Below, one piece after another: positions 21,415 to 32,232 of a DNA stretch of 64,000 bases; positions within the stretch are counted from its first letter, which is position 1, and every line of letters starts with the position of its first letter. Both the position numbers and the translations under genes were made by a program. The stretch spans positions 62,001 through 126,000 of the forward strand of contig JADJRC010000002.1 of the NCBI GenBank assembly GCA_016712415.1, in the 5' to 3' direction. The notes under the pieces were generated by a model, which saw nothing but the letters and a program-made list of their open reading frames with translations, did no database searches and was not told where the DNA came from. This DNA comes from Lewinellaceae bacterium. GTDB taxonomy: Bacteria; Bacteroidota; Bacteroidia; Chitinophagales; Saprospiraceae.

Positions 21415-22837
21415 ATGGAAAATTCACGTCTCGGTCAATTGTTGGCTAACCTCAGTCCGGTGGAATTGCGGGCATTTGACCGGTTTTTGCAATCGCCGTA
21501 TTTCAATTTGCGCAGCGATGTCTACGAACTGTTTCAAACCATACGGTCTGGTCTGAGGGTTCGCGAACCTTTACCCGAACGGGGAAACGTGTTTCGCTCC
21601 GCATTTCCGGAAAAACAACTGGCCGATAGCGAGCAGCACCTGCTGATGAATTATTTGGTGAAGTTATTCGAGCAGTTTATTCAGATCGAACAACTCAACC
21701 GCAATCCCGACCTTGAAGACTGGCTCCGGGTCAAAGCGCTGCACCGGCTCGGTTTAACCCAGGAGCGCAACAAAGCCATAAAAAAGGCCTTCCAACGCTT
21801 GGAAAAAAGCGATTTGCGCAGCGCAGCTTACCACGAACAACGCTACCGCCTGCGGTACGAACAACTGCGGCAAAACCGGGAACAACCCGAGGAAAATGCC
21901 CGCCACCTGAAAGAACTGACGCAAATGTTGAACAGTACGCTTGTGGTGATGTGGCTCCGGCAGGCCAGTTTTTTGCTGAGCGAAAAAGCCGTGTACAACA
22001 TGGACTCCGATACCTGGTTCCTGCCGGAAATATTCCGTTGGGTAGAAACCGGGGATCATATTTCGATACCGGCAGTGGGCGCATATTATTATGCCTGTAA
22101 AATGCTCCTGACCGGCGAAGAACACTGGTTTCAATACCTGAAAAACACCCTGGAAATCCACAGCACAGGCTTTCCGCCCGAAGAATTATACGACCTCCAT
22201 TTGATGGCCATCAACTATTGTGTGCGCCAATTGAATGCCGGGAAAGAGTATTATTTTCAGGAAATCCATGAACTGTACAAAGCGGGTTTGGAAAGTAAAA
22301 CGCTGCTCAATAATGGCGTTTTAGCGCCCCTGACTTATTTCAATATCGTGGTTTCAGGCTTGAAAGTGAAAGATTTGGATTGGGTCGCCTGGTTTATCCC
22401 GCAGTACAAAAACAGCCTGGAACGCCGCTACCGCGACAGTGCCTATAGTTTCAATATGGCACGCTTGCATTATGCCCGGCACGAATACGGCGAAGCCCTG
22501 CTCCTGCTGCAAAAGGCCAATTACCGGGATATGTTAACCAATCTTGCTGCTAAAACGCTGATGCTCAAAATCTACTACGAGCAGGGTGCACAGGAAGTTT
22601 TGCGCAGCCACCTGGAGGCTATGGAGCATTATTTGCGCCGTAAAAGAGTCATCCGGTTATCACCGGGAAAACTACCTGAACATCATCCGTGTCACGAAAC
22701 GCCTCTTGTCGCTGCCGGGCAATAACCAGATTGTACGGGAGCAAATGCGGAGTTTTATTGAATCGACTAACCCGCTTACGGAAAGGAAGTGGTTTTTGGA
22801 ACTGCTGCCGGACAAGCCCGACCGTTTATTGGCCTGA
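21415..22837 (+). CDS. Helical protein of unknown function
   Basis: About 473 residues, starting at MENSRLGQLLANLSPVEL (ATG 21415, preceded by a TAAGGAG ribosome-binding-like sequence) rather than at the upstream TTG-type start. It is mostly alpha-helical with repeated hydrophobic spacing like a TPR or other solenoid protein (EHWFQYLKNTLEIHSTGF, YGEALLLLQKANYRDML). The C-terminal 60 residues are in another frame after a break near 22650 (YLNIIRVTKRLLSLPGNNQ ... LPDKPDRLLA). No signal peptide or catalytic motif is seen. I do not recognise the family. Similar uncharacterised proteins may be restricted to Saprospiria (inference). Confidence 0.65.
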
Positions 22838-22941
22838 AAAAATTTGAAGTGCAAACGCAAATGCAGTGTGCGCATCATAAGCAGCGGCTTTTTTCCAAAA
22901 ATACCCTAAATTTGTAACCCTCAACTACCGACTAATCCGCC

Positions 22942-23811
22942 ATGCGAAACTTTTACAAAATCGTCAAAGAGAGCCTCCATTTTAACCGGTTTGTGTTAGG
23001 CGATACCGTTTGTTTAGAATACAACTGTCCTTTAGATGCCACCCAGGCCGGCATCTTTTCCCAATCGGATTATATCGTACACGTACTCAGCGGCAAAAAA
23101 GTCTGGAAAACCATCAATGGGCAATGGACCCTCACCGCCGGGAGCACCTTGTATTTGAAAAAAGGCGCTACTATCGTGAATCAATATTTTGATGACGAAT
23201 TCTGTATGCTGGGCTTTTTTATCTCCGACGCGCTGATTGCCGAAACTCTGTCCGGACTAAAAGGCGAAATACCATTGCGGAACAACGACCAGGCGCATCA
23301 GTTTACGGCTACCGAAGTTCGCCAAAGCAGTTATCTGGAAAGTTACTTCGAGTCCATGCTGATGTACTTCAGAAATGCGGACAAACCACCCCAGGCGATT
23401 ATCAAGATCAAACTCCAGGAACTTTTGGTGAACATCATCAGCAGCGACCCCATGCTCGGCGCTTATTTAAACGCGCTGGTGTTGACGAGCAAACCTTCCT
23501 TAGTCAGGAGCATGGAAGCCAATTTTTGCTATAACCTGAAATTGGAAGAATTCGCCGAACTGACCCATCGGAGCCTGTCCAGCTTCAAGCGCGATTTTCA
23601 GCAGTTCTTCCAGGAAACACCGGGCAAATGGCTGCTGCACAAACGTTTGGAACACGCCGCAAAACTGCTGTTGAACAGCAATTCGAACATTACCCAGCTG
23701 GCCTTTGATTGCGGCTTTGAAGATGCCTCCCATTTCAGCCGTGCATTTAAGCAAAAAATGGGCCTCAGCCCAAGCGAATTCCGGGCAACCCGGTCCGTGC
23801 CGGCCTTTTGA
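22942..23811 (+). CDS. AraC-family transcriptional regulator
   Basis: Intact 289-residue protein. The N-terminal ~170 residues form a cupin-like sensor region (IVHVLSGKKVWKTINGQW). The C-terminal ~100 residues carry the AraC helix-turn-helix pair: LKLEEFAELTHRSLSSFKRD for the first and ITQLAFDCGFEDASHFSRAF for the second, the usual recognition signature. It lies 88 nt before the acyl-CoA dehydrogenase on the same strand, which it may control (inference). The effector is unknown. Confidence 0.9.
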   Translation: MRNFYKIVKESLHFNRFVLGDTVCLEYNCPLDATQAGIFSQSDYIVHVLSGKKVWKTINGQWTLTAGSTLYLKKGATIVNQYFDDEFCMLGFFISDALIAETLSGLKGEIPLRNNDQAHQFTATEVRQSSYLESYFESMLMYFRNADKPPQAIIKIKLQELLVNIISSDPMLGAYLNALVLTSKPSLVRSMEANFCYNLKLEEFAELTHRSLSSFKRDFQQFFQETPGKWLLHKRLEHAAKLLLNSNSNITQLAFDCGFEDASHFSRAFKQKMGLSPSEFRATRSVPAF

Positions 23812-23898
23812 ACCGCTTAGTCAAAAAACAGAGCTGCTGAGCAAAGCACGCTGTTTGCGCAGCCCCCCAATTTTGTACTTCATTCAAAAAACATAATT

Positions 23899-25022
23899 AT
23901 GAAAGAAGTACTTGTTCGAGAAAAGGAGTGGACAGCGCTGACCCATGAGTGGGTAAAACATTTGCCGGCAATGCTAAGCGCAATGATGCCGATGGCGCCT
24001 TTGTATTTAAAAATTACGAAATTTTGAAAGCCCACGGGTATTTCTCGGCGATGATCCCCGTCGAACTCGACGGCGGCGGAATGAGTCATGCAAAGGTTTG
24101 CAATATCATTCGGATTATCGCGCATTACTGCGGCTCCACGGCATTGGCATTTTCTATGCACCAACACCTGATTGCAGCAAACGTTTGGAAATACAAACAC
24201 AAAGGCGAAGCTGCGGCGATGTTGCAAAATGTAGCAAAACATCAATTGGTATTGGTGAGCACAGGAGCGCGGGATTGGTTAGAGTCGAACGGCGAAATGG
24301 AAAAAGCCGAAAACGGCTATTTGTTTTCGGCGAAAAAACACTTCGCCAGCCAGTCCATTGCCGGTGACATAGCCGTCACCAGCGCGCCCTACCAAAACCC
24401 GCAGGGGCAGTGGTCCGTTTTGCATTTTGCCGTTCCGATGCGGGCGCCAGGCGTATCGGTGCTCGACGATTGGAACACCCTCGGTATGCGGGCTACCGGC
24501 TCCAACACAATCGTTTTTGACAAAGTGCTTGTCCCCGATGCGGCCATTGTATTAGACCGGCCAAGAAGCGGTTTTCACCCGGTTTGGGATGTTGTGCTCA
24601 CCGTTGCCATGCCGCTGATCATGTCAGCTTATGTAGGTATTGCTGAAAAATCGATGGAAATAGCGCTGAACATCGGCAAAAAATACCAGCGCAACCAAAA
24701 GCACCTGCCGTACATCATGGGCAAACTGAACAATGCGCTGTTGAGCGCTCAAGCCCAATGGCAGCCATGTATTCGCTGACCAATCAGGCTCGATTTCAAA
24801 CCCGACGAAGCGACTACGGTAAAAATGCTGAGTTTTAAAACCAATGTGGCAGAAGCCTGCATCCAAACCGTTTCTGAGGCGATGGAAGCCATCGGCGGAC
24901 AAAGTTTTTACAGAAAAAACGAACTCGAGCGCCTGTTCCGCGATGTGCAGGCCGCGCCGTTTCACCCACTACCCAAGTGGGAACAATATGTGTTTACGGG
25001 GGAGCGCTTGCTGGCTGAATAA
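23899..25022 (+). CDS. Acyl-CoA dehydrogenase family protein (frame-broken)
   Basis: FAD-dependent acyl-CoA dehydrogenase of about 375 residues, starting MKEVLVREKEWTAL. Recognisable parts are the N-terminal helical domain (GYFSAMIPVELDGGGMSHAK, IIAHYCGSTALAFSMHQH), the beta domain (ASQSIAGDIAVTSAP, DDWNTLGMRATGSNTIVFD) and the C-terminal helical bundle (TVSEAMEAIGGQSFYRKNEL). The frame changes near 23965 and 24770. It probably oxidises an acyl-CoA or related compound with electron transfer to ETF. The substrate is not evident. The preceding AraC-type gene may regulate it. Confidence 0.85.
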
Positions 25023-25426
25023 AAAGGCGGTGTTTAATGGGCGCTAGCTTCGCGCGGCGGAGCCGCTTTCTGGCACTGTTCAAAATCAACTGTGTCACAC
25101 CTCAATTAACTACTTGAGAAGTAGGTGTGGCACAGTTATTTGAACAGTCCGACTTTCTCGTCCTGAATTTTCGAATTGGTCTCCATCATTGCTTGAATCA
25201 TCCCAGATTTTAAACCGGACTCCAATTTTTAAAAATCCGTGCTGCGCGCCGAAGGCGCGTCCGTGGTTGTCCGTGTCTTAACTATTCTGAATCGGCTTTT
25301 TTTCTGTGTGTCCCTGGAATCAGCTGCTTTAAAATGCATAAGCCACGGAATCGCCGTTGGCGCACAGCACAGATTTCGAGCGATTTTTTGTGGAAAAAAG
25401 TGGAAAAAAATCGGGATGATTCAAGT
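25023..25426. other. Intergenic region between convergent genes
   Basis: No gene. It holds a GC-rich palindrome GCGGCGGAGCCGC near 25053-25068, inverted-repeat copy 1 (25075-25148) and a CGCGCC/GGCGCG palindrome at 25245-25259 set within the repeated phrase 'ATCCGTG...TCCGTGG', a type of short interspersed palindrome. The last 150 bases show nothing recognisable. Confidence 0.6.
25075..25148. repeat. 75-bp inverted-repeat element, copy 1
   Basis: Arms ACTGTTCAAAATCAACTGTG and CACAGTTATTTGAACAGT around a centre CTCAATTAACTACTTGAG. Copy 3 at 59343-59419 matches it closely and copy 2 at 49941-49966 is a right half. It lies between convergent genes (acyl-CoA dehydrogenase and dbpA). Confidence 0.8.
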
Positions 25427-26750
25427 TCAATGCGTCACCACAATTTTATATTTTTTCCCTTTCATTTTTTGCCCTTCAATGGCTTTCAGTAAAGGCCCGA
25501 CGACGTCTTTTTTGACCGCTACAAACGACATAAAGTCCAGCATTTCAATTTTTCCGATATCGTCTTTTTGCAAATTGCCTTTTTGGAAAAAAAGCCCACG
25601 ATGTCTGTTTTGCCGAGTTTGTCCTTTTTGCCGCCGCTGATGTACAGCGTGATCCAGGGTGCGTGTTTCGGAACCGGTTCCTGTTGGGGCAGGTCGAGCA
25701 ATGGGGGCGTTTCGGAGAGGTATTCCGGGAGCGATTCCTCCGGACTTTTTATCAGGTAAGCCGTGCCTTCTGCGTGCATGCGGGCGGTGCGGCCGTTGCG
25801 GTGTACAAAATCATCTGCTTTCAGGGGCAGGTCGTAATGGATCACGTGTTTCACCTGCGGAATATCCAGGCCCCGGGCCGCCAGATCGGAGGCGACCAAA
25901 AACTGGATGCTGCCGTTCCGGAATTGCACCAGGGTTTTTTCGCGTTCGGGCTGTGCCATACCGCCGTGAAAAAAAGTGCTTTGGATACCCAAACCGGTAA
26001 GGGCGGCTTGCACGGTTTCGGTGGTGTCGCGTTGGTTGCAAAAAATCAAGGTCGGTTCAGCGCCTAAATAACAAAGCAGTTTGAAAAGCGTGACACTTTT
26101 ATCGGCAGTAGGGGAGAGCACCCGTTTTAGTTCCAGACCATCGGTCGACTGTTCGGCGGCTTTGTAAAAATTCAGCACTTTCGGGTTGGTGATGCCGGTA
26201 AACAGCGGGATGTGCTGTTTGTTGGTTGCCGAGGCCAGCACGCGTTTTTCTACGCTGCCGAGTTCTTTGATAATCTCCGCCATTTGTTCCTGAAAACCCA
26301 TGGAAAGCGATTTGTCGAACTCATCCAAAACCAGCATTTTCACCGCCGCAAATCGACGGTTTTGCGAGTAAGGTGCTCCAAAATCCGGCCGGGCGTGCCG
26401 ATCAGCAGGGCCGGCGGCTGGCTCAGGTTTTTGATTTCCGTTTGCATCGGATGCCCGCCGTAGCAGGTATTTACTTTAAAACCGGTAGACATAGCCTGCC
26501 ACACCCGCTCGATCTGGATCGCTAATTCCCGGGTCGGGGAGAGGATCAGGCATTGAACGCCCGGCGTATCGGCATTGAGCCGACTGAGTACAGGCAACAG
26601 AAAAGCCAGGGTTTTGCCCGAGCCCGTGGGCGCCAGCAGAATAACATTGGGCCGCGCCTGAATAGCCGGGATAGCGGCTTCCTGCAAGGCATTTAAAGTA
26701 GAAATACCCAGGTTTGACAGGGTTTCGGCAAATATTTGATCGGTTTCCAT
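25427..26750 (-). CDS. dbpA: DEAD-box ATP-dependent RNA helicase, DbpA-like
   Basis: About 440 residues. Start METDQIFAETLSNLG. Helicase motifs in order are the Q-motif region LNALQEAAIPAIQ, motif I APTGSGKT, Ia SPTRELA, Ib GTPGR, motif II as LDEF (DEFD instead of DEAD) and III as SATN (usual SAT). These are followed by VI HRNGRTARM and RGLDIPQ. Frame breaks lie near 26343 and 25580. The second restores a C-terminus DFMSFVAVKKDVVGPLLKAI ending KKYKIVVTH, which looks like the DbpA RNA-binding domain that targets 23S rRNA. A role in 50S ribosome assembly follows from the family. The altered motif II is worth noting but may be tolerated in this subfamily. Confidence 0.85.
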
Positions 26751-26855
26751 GGGGCAAAGGTAGTTGAGTTTTTTTGGGGCGGGGTCTGATAAATCATCTC
26801 CTCCATTTTAACATTTGCGTACTAAATTTACCGCCGTAACCAAATCACTTAATAT

Positions 26856-27479
26856 ATGCAAGAAACAACAGACTTATTGGAAATCGAACCGGGTTTTTGA
26901 AGTAAGTTCCAAAGATTTCAAATCGATGGTCCTCACTGCCGAGGGCATGACCCTCATGGGCAAACGTGTTGCCAACATTGGCGAATTTTGGGAAGTGTAT
27001 GAAAAGGCGGAGTGCTCAATATGCGGGCCAAAATTGAGCATGAAAAATTCAAAAACTTTGTCTTTGAACAAGGCGAGAAAAAAATGAATATCGGCTACAA
27101 AAAATTGCTCGAAATGGGCGTGCCCGGTGATCTGGAATTTAATAACGAATCGGATATGAACGATGTGCTGAGTTATATTGAAAAGAAATGGGGCTTTACC
27201 CGCACCGAAAAGCAGCTTTCGCCCTTGAAAGCGACCGTGCCCTACTGGCTTGCCCTGCTTGTCACGCTTGCTGCTACGGGCTTCGTCATTTATGTAAATA
27301 CAGTTGGCGGTTCTTTCCGGGTCAATATCATCGCTATCCTGTTGATCAAACTAAGCGAAATGATCGGATTTATTGGAACAGTTCTGCTGGGCTTGGTCAT
27401 TTGCGTATTCATTATCAGGGCGCTATTTAAAGCGGTCAAAAACCCGCCAGTGGAAGTGCGCTTGGAGCCGCGGATGTGA
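26856..27479 (+). CDS. Small membrane protein of unknown function (frame-broken)
   Basis: About 205 residues. Start MQETTDLLEIEPG, then after a break in a T run (about 26895) FEVSSKDFKSMVLTAEGM. A second break near 27010 leads to a frame reading FEQGEKKMNIGYKKLLEMG and two membrane spans (PYWLALLVTLAATGFVIYV and IGFIGTVLLGLVICVFIIRAL) before a short cytoplasmic tail. The N-terminal part looks like a soluble beta-rich domain. I do not recognise the family. Confidence 0.6.
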
Positions 27480-27498
27480 TTTAGCATCCTGTTGTTGT

Positions 27499-27595
27499 TT
27501 AACCACAAAGGGCACAAAGATTTACACAGGGGACACAAAGTTTTTTTGATCAACGCTTTGTGTTCTTGGTGAATGCTCTTGTGCCCTTTGGTGAA
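27499..27595. repeat. Imperfect hairpin of ACCACAAAGGGCACAAAG type
   Basis: The left arm begins AACCACAAAGGGCACAAAG and the right arm ends CTTGTGCCCTTTGGTGA, forming a roughly 97-bp imperfect palindrome between a plus-strand gene and the end of the minus-strand permease gene. It resembles interspersed intergenic repeats common in Bacteroidota genomes (inference), and could also act as a two-way terminator. Confidence 0.6.
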
Positions 27596-27625
27596 AATGC
27601 GCTCATCGGGAGTACTGAAATGTCT

Positions 27626-29781
27626 TTATGCTATTTCCGGCAAGGTTTGATGCCGGCGATACAAGATTGCTATGATGATAAGGAGTATAATCCAATACGC
27701 AAGTAAATATGCTTTGCAATGTTCATAAGCGAAATGAGTTTGTTCTAAACCAAGAACCTTTTCGGCACATCTACTAAAATAAGCGATATAAAACTTAAGA
27801 TCACTTGTATTTGGATTAATATCCCCATTGTTGCTTTTCGATAGGGGAGGAAAATTAAAAACATTATAGTTCCAATCGCCGGAATCCCGCTATATATAAT
27901 CATTAACGGATAAAGTAAAATATCATCAAGCAATGAATCCCCGGATTGTTGAAATAGCAATATAACGATAAACAGAATGATGATAATAAAAAACTTCGCA
28001 TCATCGCCAATACGTTCGTGTTAGCAAAGAAAAGAATAACAAACCCAAATAAATAGAAATTGCTGAAGTGTATAACCAGAACAAAACATCTTTGAAGAAT
28101 GGAGCTATATCCTTGTCAAAATAAATAAATTTTTCAGAAAAGATAAAAGCATTATTTAAAATCCAAATTTTTGAGTTCTTAACTGATAACTTTTCATTAA
28201 AGGGGTGATTATATCCTAAATTAACCAAGTAATTATTGAGTGAATCCAGCGCCGATGTATTTATATGTTTTTTAAAATAATAATCTAAATAACGATCATA
28301 ATAAAAATTAGAAATATTCTCTCCATATAAATTGCTTTGATCTAATTGAAAGAACGTCAGAGAGTCTATATCTTTAGGGTGGATTGCCCGAATGTTTTTA
28401 AATAAATCGTATTTATGTTGCCCCCAATTTATAATTTTTGAGATTTGTTGAATCAGTATTCGTTTGCATTGGGACTCGATACAACTCTCGGATAATGTTA
28501 TTATAAGGCATTTCGCCTAAGCTGATTTGGCTTTTGTTAGTATACCAACGGTAAGGAGCTATAGATGTCAACAACTTTTCGTACCAGAGTAAAGATATTG
28601 AATCGATATTATGTTGAAAACGTTGGAGCGAAACTATGGCATTATCAATTCTTAATGGTTCTTGACGGACTGTTCGAAGGTCCTGTGACCTTAGCCCAGT
28701 TGTTTCCATATCGCCTAACATCTGTGTTTTGGCTTCGTTTCGATCAGAAGGGCTTAATAATGAATATTTAAAAACAGCGTTTTCTGAATGTAGCAGGCCA
28801 TATTCCTTTAACTTCAATAAGTATTTATTATATTCATGTTGCTCCACAGCGTTGAGAGATGTGAGATAGCATTTGTATAATAATTGATACTCCATTTTTT
28901 CAAATGAAGGGAGATATGTACATTTATATGTTCGACCTGCAGTAATTGTATCTCTATCAGTACGGCTTAAGCGTGTTTGAGTTAATGAGGGGTAGTATTC
29001 TATGGTTTGATGATTACCATTTCTAAGCGAATAAGGCACATATCCCCACAGACGCACGGAGTCCCAGGCCGATTCAACTTGTTCGGGGCTGAATCGGTAC
29101 CCATCTAGTGTTAAGGACTCTGCTTCAAAGTGAGATTCGGTGAATCCGGTGACACTGTAATCTATAAGCTGACTGGGGTTGTCAAGAGATGCTAAATACC
29201 TTTGAGTAACGGCGTAAAATAATTGTTCACCGTTTTGAAAGTATTGGTCTGGTAATGCACTTTTTGTATCGTCGAAATGAGGGATGTAACAGGGTAAAAA
29301 ATAATTATTTTTTTGAAAAAATTCGCTGTGAAAAACAGCACTGGCCTTTCCATATATTTTTCGGTTTTAAAGCCACTCCAAATAAAAATGCAAGGCTACT
29401 TAGTGCAATTACTGCCATTCCAGTACTATACACTAATACTTCAATTAAAACAAAATACCAGCGAATACCGCTAATTTGATTTATTCCGGAGAGTTTATTT
29501 CGCCAAATAATTAAGGACAACAAACCAATAAAGGCAATTAATAAGGCAATTATTGCTGCATTTTGTCGATATCTCCACCCGTCATTGACACAAGAGTAGA
29601 AATTTAAAAGCATGAAGTACCCGGATAGAAAAAGTGCAAGAGCGGCTAATAGCCAATAAAACAACACATAATGCGCCCTAAGGCGCCACAATAGTGGGTA
29701 ATGCTTCAATAAATAGTCGTCAAGGCGCCGGAGTGGCGCCGGAGGGCGGAGCAGGGATTTAAGCGCCATTTCAGGTTTCAT
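27626..29781 (-). CDS. Large multi-span ABC permease-like protein (frame-broken)
   Basis: About 718 residues in joined frames (breaks near 29315, 28430, 28005 and 27750). It starts MKPEMALKSLLRPPAPLRRL with three membrane spans near the N-terminus (YWLLAALALFLSGYFMLL; IIALLIAFIGLLSLIIW; FVLIEVLVYSTGMAVIAL). A soluble region of about 350 residues follows (for example DGYRFSPEQVESAWDSVRLW and SLTFFQLDQSNLYGENISNF), presumably outside the membrane, then about five more spans and the end RRHQTLPEIA. The layout fits an ABC-type membrane subunit with a large exposed domain. The start overlaps the end of the ATPase gene by 11 nt, so it is the partner of that ATPase. Substrate unknown. Confidence 0.7.
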
Positions 29782-31029
29782 AAAAAATTTGTTTGACGGA
29801 ATGACTGATATCCCGGAAGTAAGATAATGGCACACCGGAACTACTCATTGCTGCCATAAACTCATGCTCACCAACGGATTTATCTGTGCGTATGATGAAG
29901 TAAAATCCTTTTTCATCCAATCGTTGGTAAAGGCTACCGGGAATTATGTTTTTAAGCTCGTCCATGCCCAAAGTTGATGAGAACTCATAGAGGTTATAGT
30001 TGTTTTCTGCGCCAAAAACACCGGGTTTGCCCTCGTATCGCAGGTGACCATTGTCAAGCAACAGCAAGCGATCTGCAACACTTTCTATTTCATGGATATG
30101 CTGCGAGGTAATCAATACGCATATTGGATGTCGAAAACTATGCGCCAGGTTACGCAGGTCGCTTAAAATGATTTGCTGTGAGGCAATATCTAAATTTGCC
30201 AATGGTTCATCCAAGACCAATAACGACGGCTTAAACCAATGCACGCGCCAAAGGCAAAAAGCAGCCCGAAAACCCGCCGGAAAGTTTTTTCCAGGTCTTT
30301 GTTTCAGCATCCTGGGTCAGATCAGCCGTGCCAGGATAAATCAACTTCCTGTTCACAGTCTTACCCCCGGATACCATGGCTTGCCGCTTCGAAAAGCAGG
30401 GCGTTTCCTTGAGCGCGCCTTCCCAATGTGGAATTTCTTGCCCGGAATGTAGGCAATCCTGTGTTTAACTTGTCCCCAAGGCAAATCATGTCCGTTCTGG
30501 GATTTATTGAAATATGGGAAATATATATTGCCGCCACTTTCCAACAACTCCACCTACAATCATTCTAGTCAGTGTAGATTTTCCTGTTGCATTTGCGCCA
30601 ATAATACCAGTAATTCTCCCAAATTAAATTGAGAAGGTCAAGCGGAGCCAAATGAAAACTGCCGCCCTTGTATTTTTTAGTCAGCCCTTTTAATTCTACC
30701 ACTACTTCTTTTTCGGGCTGTAATCGTTCCGCCACTTTTCGTGCTAAGGCCCTTCGTTTTTCTTCCTGTAGTTCGATCCCGCTACCGACGTATTGCTCAT
30801 GATCTGCGGTAATTCGATCAATTAAATCTGAAATTGTATTATTCAAAATTGCCCGCTCACTATCCGATGTAGAGAAATACTGTAGTTGTTTTACAGAGGC
30901 TTCGTTGATGAGCCCTCTGCTGACAGCATAATTTTTGGCAAACATAAAAAGCCCATTTGGGGCAATTGTTTGTGTTGCCAAATGCTCCTTTAGGGTTTGT
31001 GCCGCAATTTTGATAGACTCCTTTTGCAT
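29771..31029 (-). CDS. ABC ATPase with EAD-like N-terminal domain (frame-broken)
   Basis: About 420 residues. Residues 1-75 are helical and resemble an effector-associated domain: LFMFAKNYAVSRGLINEAS, then ERAILNNTISDLIDRI, the same ending pattern as the neighbouring small protein. After a charged linker the ATPase begins (VVVELKGLTKKYKGGSF) with Walker A GANATGKST (about 30574-30600), signature KLSGG (near 30265), Walker B LLVLDEPLANLD and an H-loop segment ITSQHIHE. Frame breaks lie near 30620, 30560, 30340 and 30230. Its ATG shares one base with the stop of the upstream small protein, and its end overlaps the permease start. Ordinary ABC subunits do not carry this N-terminal extension. The nucleotide-binding part is certain, the EAD identity is inferred. 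Confidence 0.75.
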
Positions 31030-31329
31030 CAGTTAGTTTCACTATCGTTGTTATACAATAAAAAAATATCCTCGATTTGATCCAGCAACTCAAGCATATT
31101 TAATAAAACCTTGTTCATCTGTATATCTAAATCACCAATACTTCCGGTGCCAGTAATACTGGTCCGTTTAAGACGGTGGTATTGATTGCTAATCAGCAGG
31201 ATTGCATGAATGTTATCCTTGTTATTCCCGAAGTCTTTTGTAGTCCATAGATCGTTTAACTGCTTCCGGTACATTGTCGGAAGCAACTAACAGCTGGATT
31301 TGCTCTTTACGGGTGACGATGTCTTTCAA
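31029..31329 (-). CDS. Small EAD-like (effector-associated domain 11 type) protein
   Basis: About 98 residues, with one indel near 31250. The probable start is TTG at 31329 (a stop lies three codons upstream). It reads KDIVTRKEQIQLLVAS, then DNIHAILLISNQYHRLKRTS, GTGSIGDLDIQMNKVL and LNMLELLDQIEDIF. This matches the pattern of EAD11-type adaptor modules (ILLSxxYxRLKR ... Gxxxxxx ... LxLLDxI), small domains that recruit effectors to NLR, CHAT or caspase-type sensors in bacteria (established for the family). The TGA overlaps the ATG of the ABC ATPase, so the two are made together. No catalytic residues are present. Confidence 0.65.
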
Positions 31330-31559
31330 TCGTTAGGAAATTTTCAATGTTGGGTTGGCAACAAATTTATATGTTTAGTTTGCACAATTACACGCCACTA
31401 ATATTATTTTTTTTTCTGCTTTGCATAATCCGCCATTCCCGGATTGTTGGATTCGAGCATTTTTTGAGGTGTCAACCAAGATATTAGGGTGAGTGACACC
31501 CCTGAAAAAGTTACGATATCATCTTGTTTTTACTTTGAATTTGAATAACGAGATGCTGG

Positions 31560-32133
31560 TCAGCGCCAACGGATTTTTTCGCCCACCGCTCCTTTTTCCC
31601 GCGATCTCCGGCATTTCATGCCAGCCCCAAGTAAAACAAACCCAGGCAAATTCATTGGCTTGCAGTTGCAGGAACTCACTCGCTTCGAGCGCGGCCTTGG
31701 GCGAGCTCCAGTAGCAGCCGAGGCCGAGTTCGGTGCAAGTCAGCCACATATTTTGCACAGCCATCGCTACCGAGGCGATTTCTTCAAACTCGGGTACGCT
31801 TTCCGCCGGGTCGCGGTGCAAAATGATGGCGATAACGGCGCCAGCGCGGCGGGGGTTGTTTCGGGTTTTTCAAATTTTTCTTCAGAAAAGTTCTCCTGGC
31901 AACGTGTAGTGCTGATAATATCCGGCCAGATAATCGCCGAGCGCAGCCCGGCTTTCCGGGGAATGAAAAACCTGAAACCTCCAGGGTTCGGTGAGCCGGT
32001 GTGTGGGTGCCCAGTTGGCGTTTTCCAAAAGTTGTTCGATCAGGGCCGGTCGATGGTTTTTCCGGCAGGTAAATTTTGGAAAAACCGACGCGGCGGCGGA
32101 TGAGAGTGAGAGAGGAAGTGGGTTGTTTGGCAT
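31560..32133 (-). CDS. Nitroreductase family protein (frame-broken)
   Basis: FMN-dependent oxidoreductase of about 190 residues. It starts MPNNPLPLSL and has LIEQLLENANWAPTHRLTEP with WRFQVFHS, the FMN-binding segment of the family, then VAMAVQNMWLTCTELGLGCY and FAWVCFTWGWHE near the C-terminus. Frame breaks lie near 32080, 31870 and 31600. The last one would end the protein VGEKIRWR at 31560-31562. Between this gene and the EAD gene (31330-31559) a minus frame contains TPQKMLESNNPGMADYAKQ and a stop, possibly a small gene remnant. The substrate is unknown. Confidence 0.8.
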
Positions 32134-32232
32134 CTGTGATTTAGTTTGGTGCAAATGAAATTGATTATTATCCGCATTGCATCATTTTTGACATGCGGTG
32201 TTTAGCAGTCATTCTTCTGTTGCAGCCTATCT

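Noticed and set aside
31397..31470. Minus-strand stretch TPQKMLESNNPGMADYAKQ as a gene
   Set aside because: Only about 22 codons before the stop, with no start or recognisable domain; kept only as a possible remnant in the nitroreductase note.
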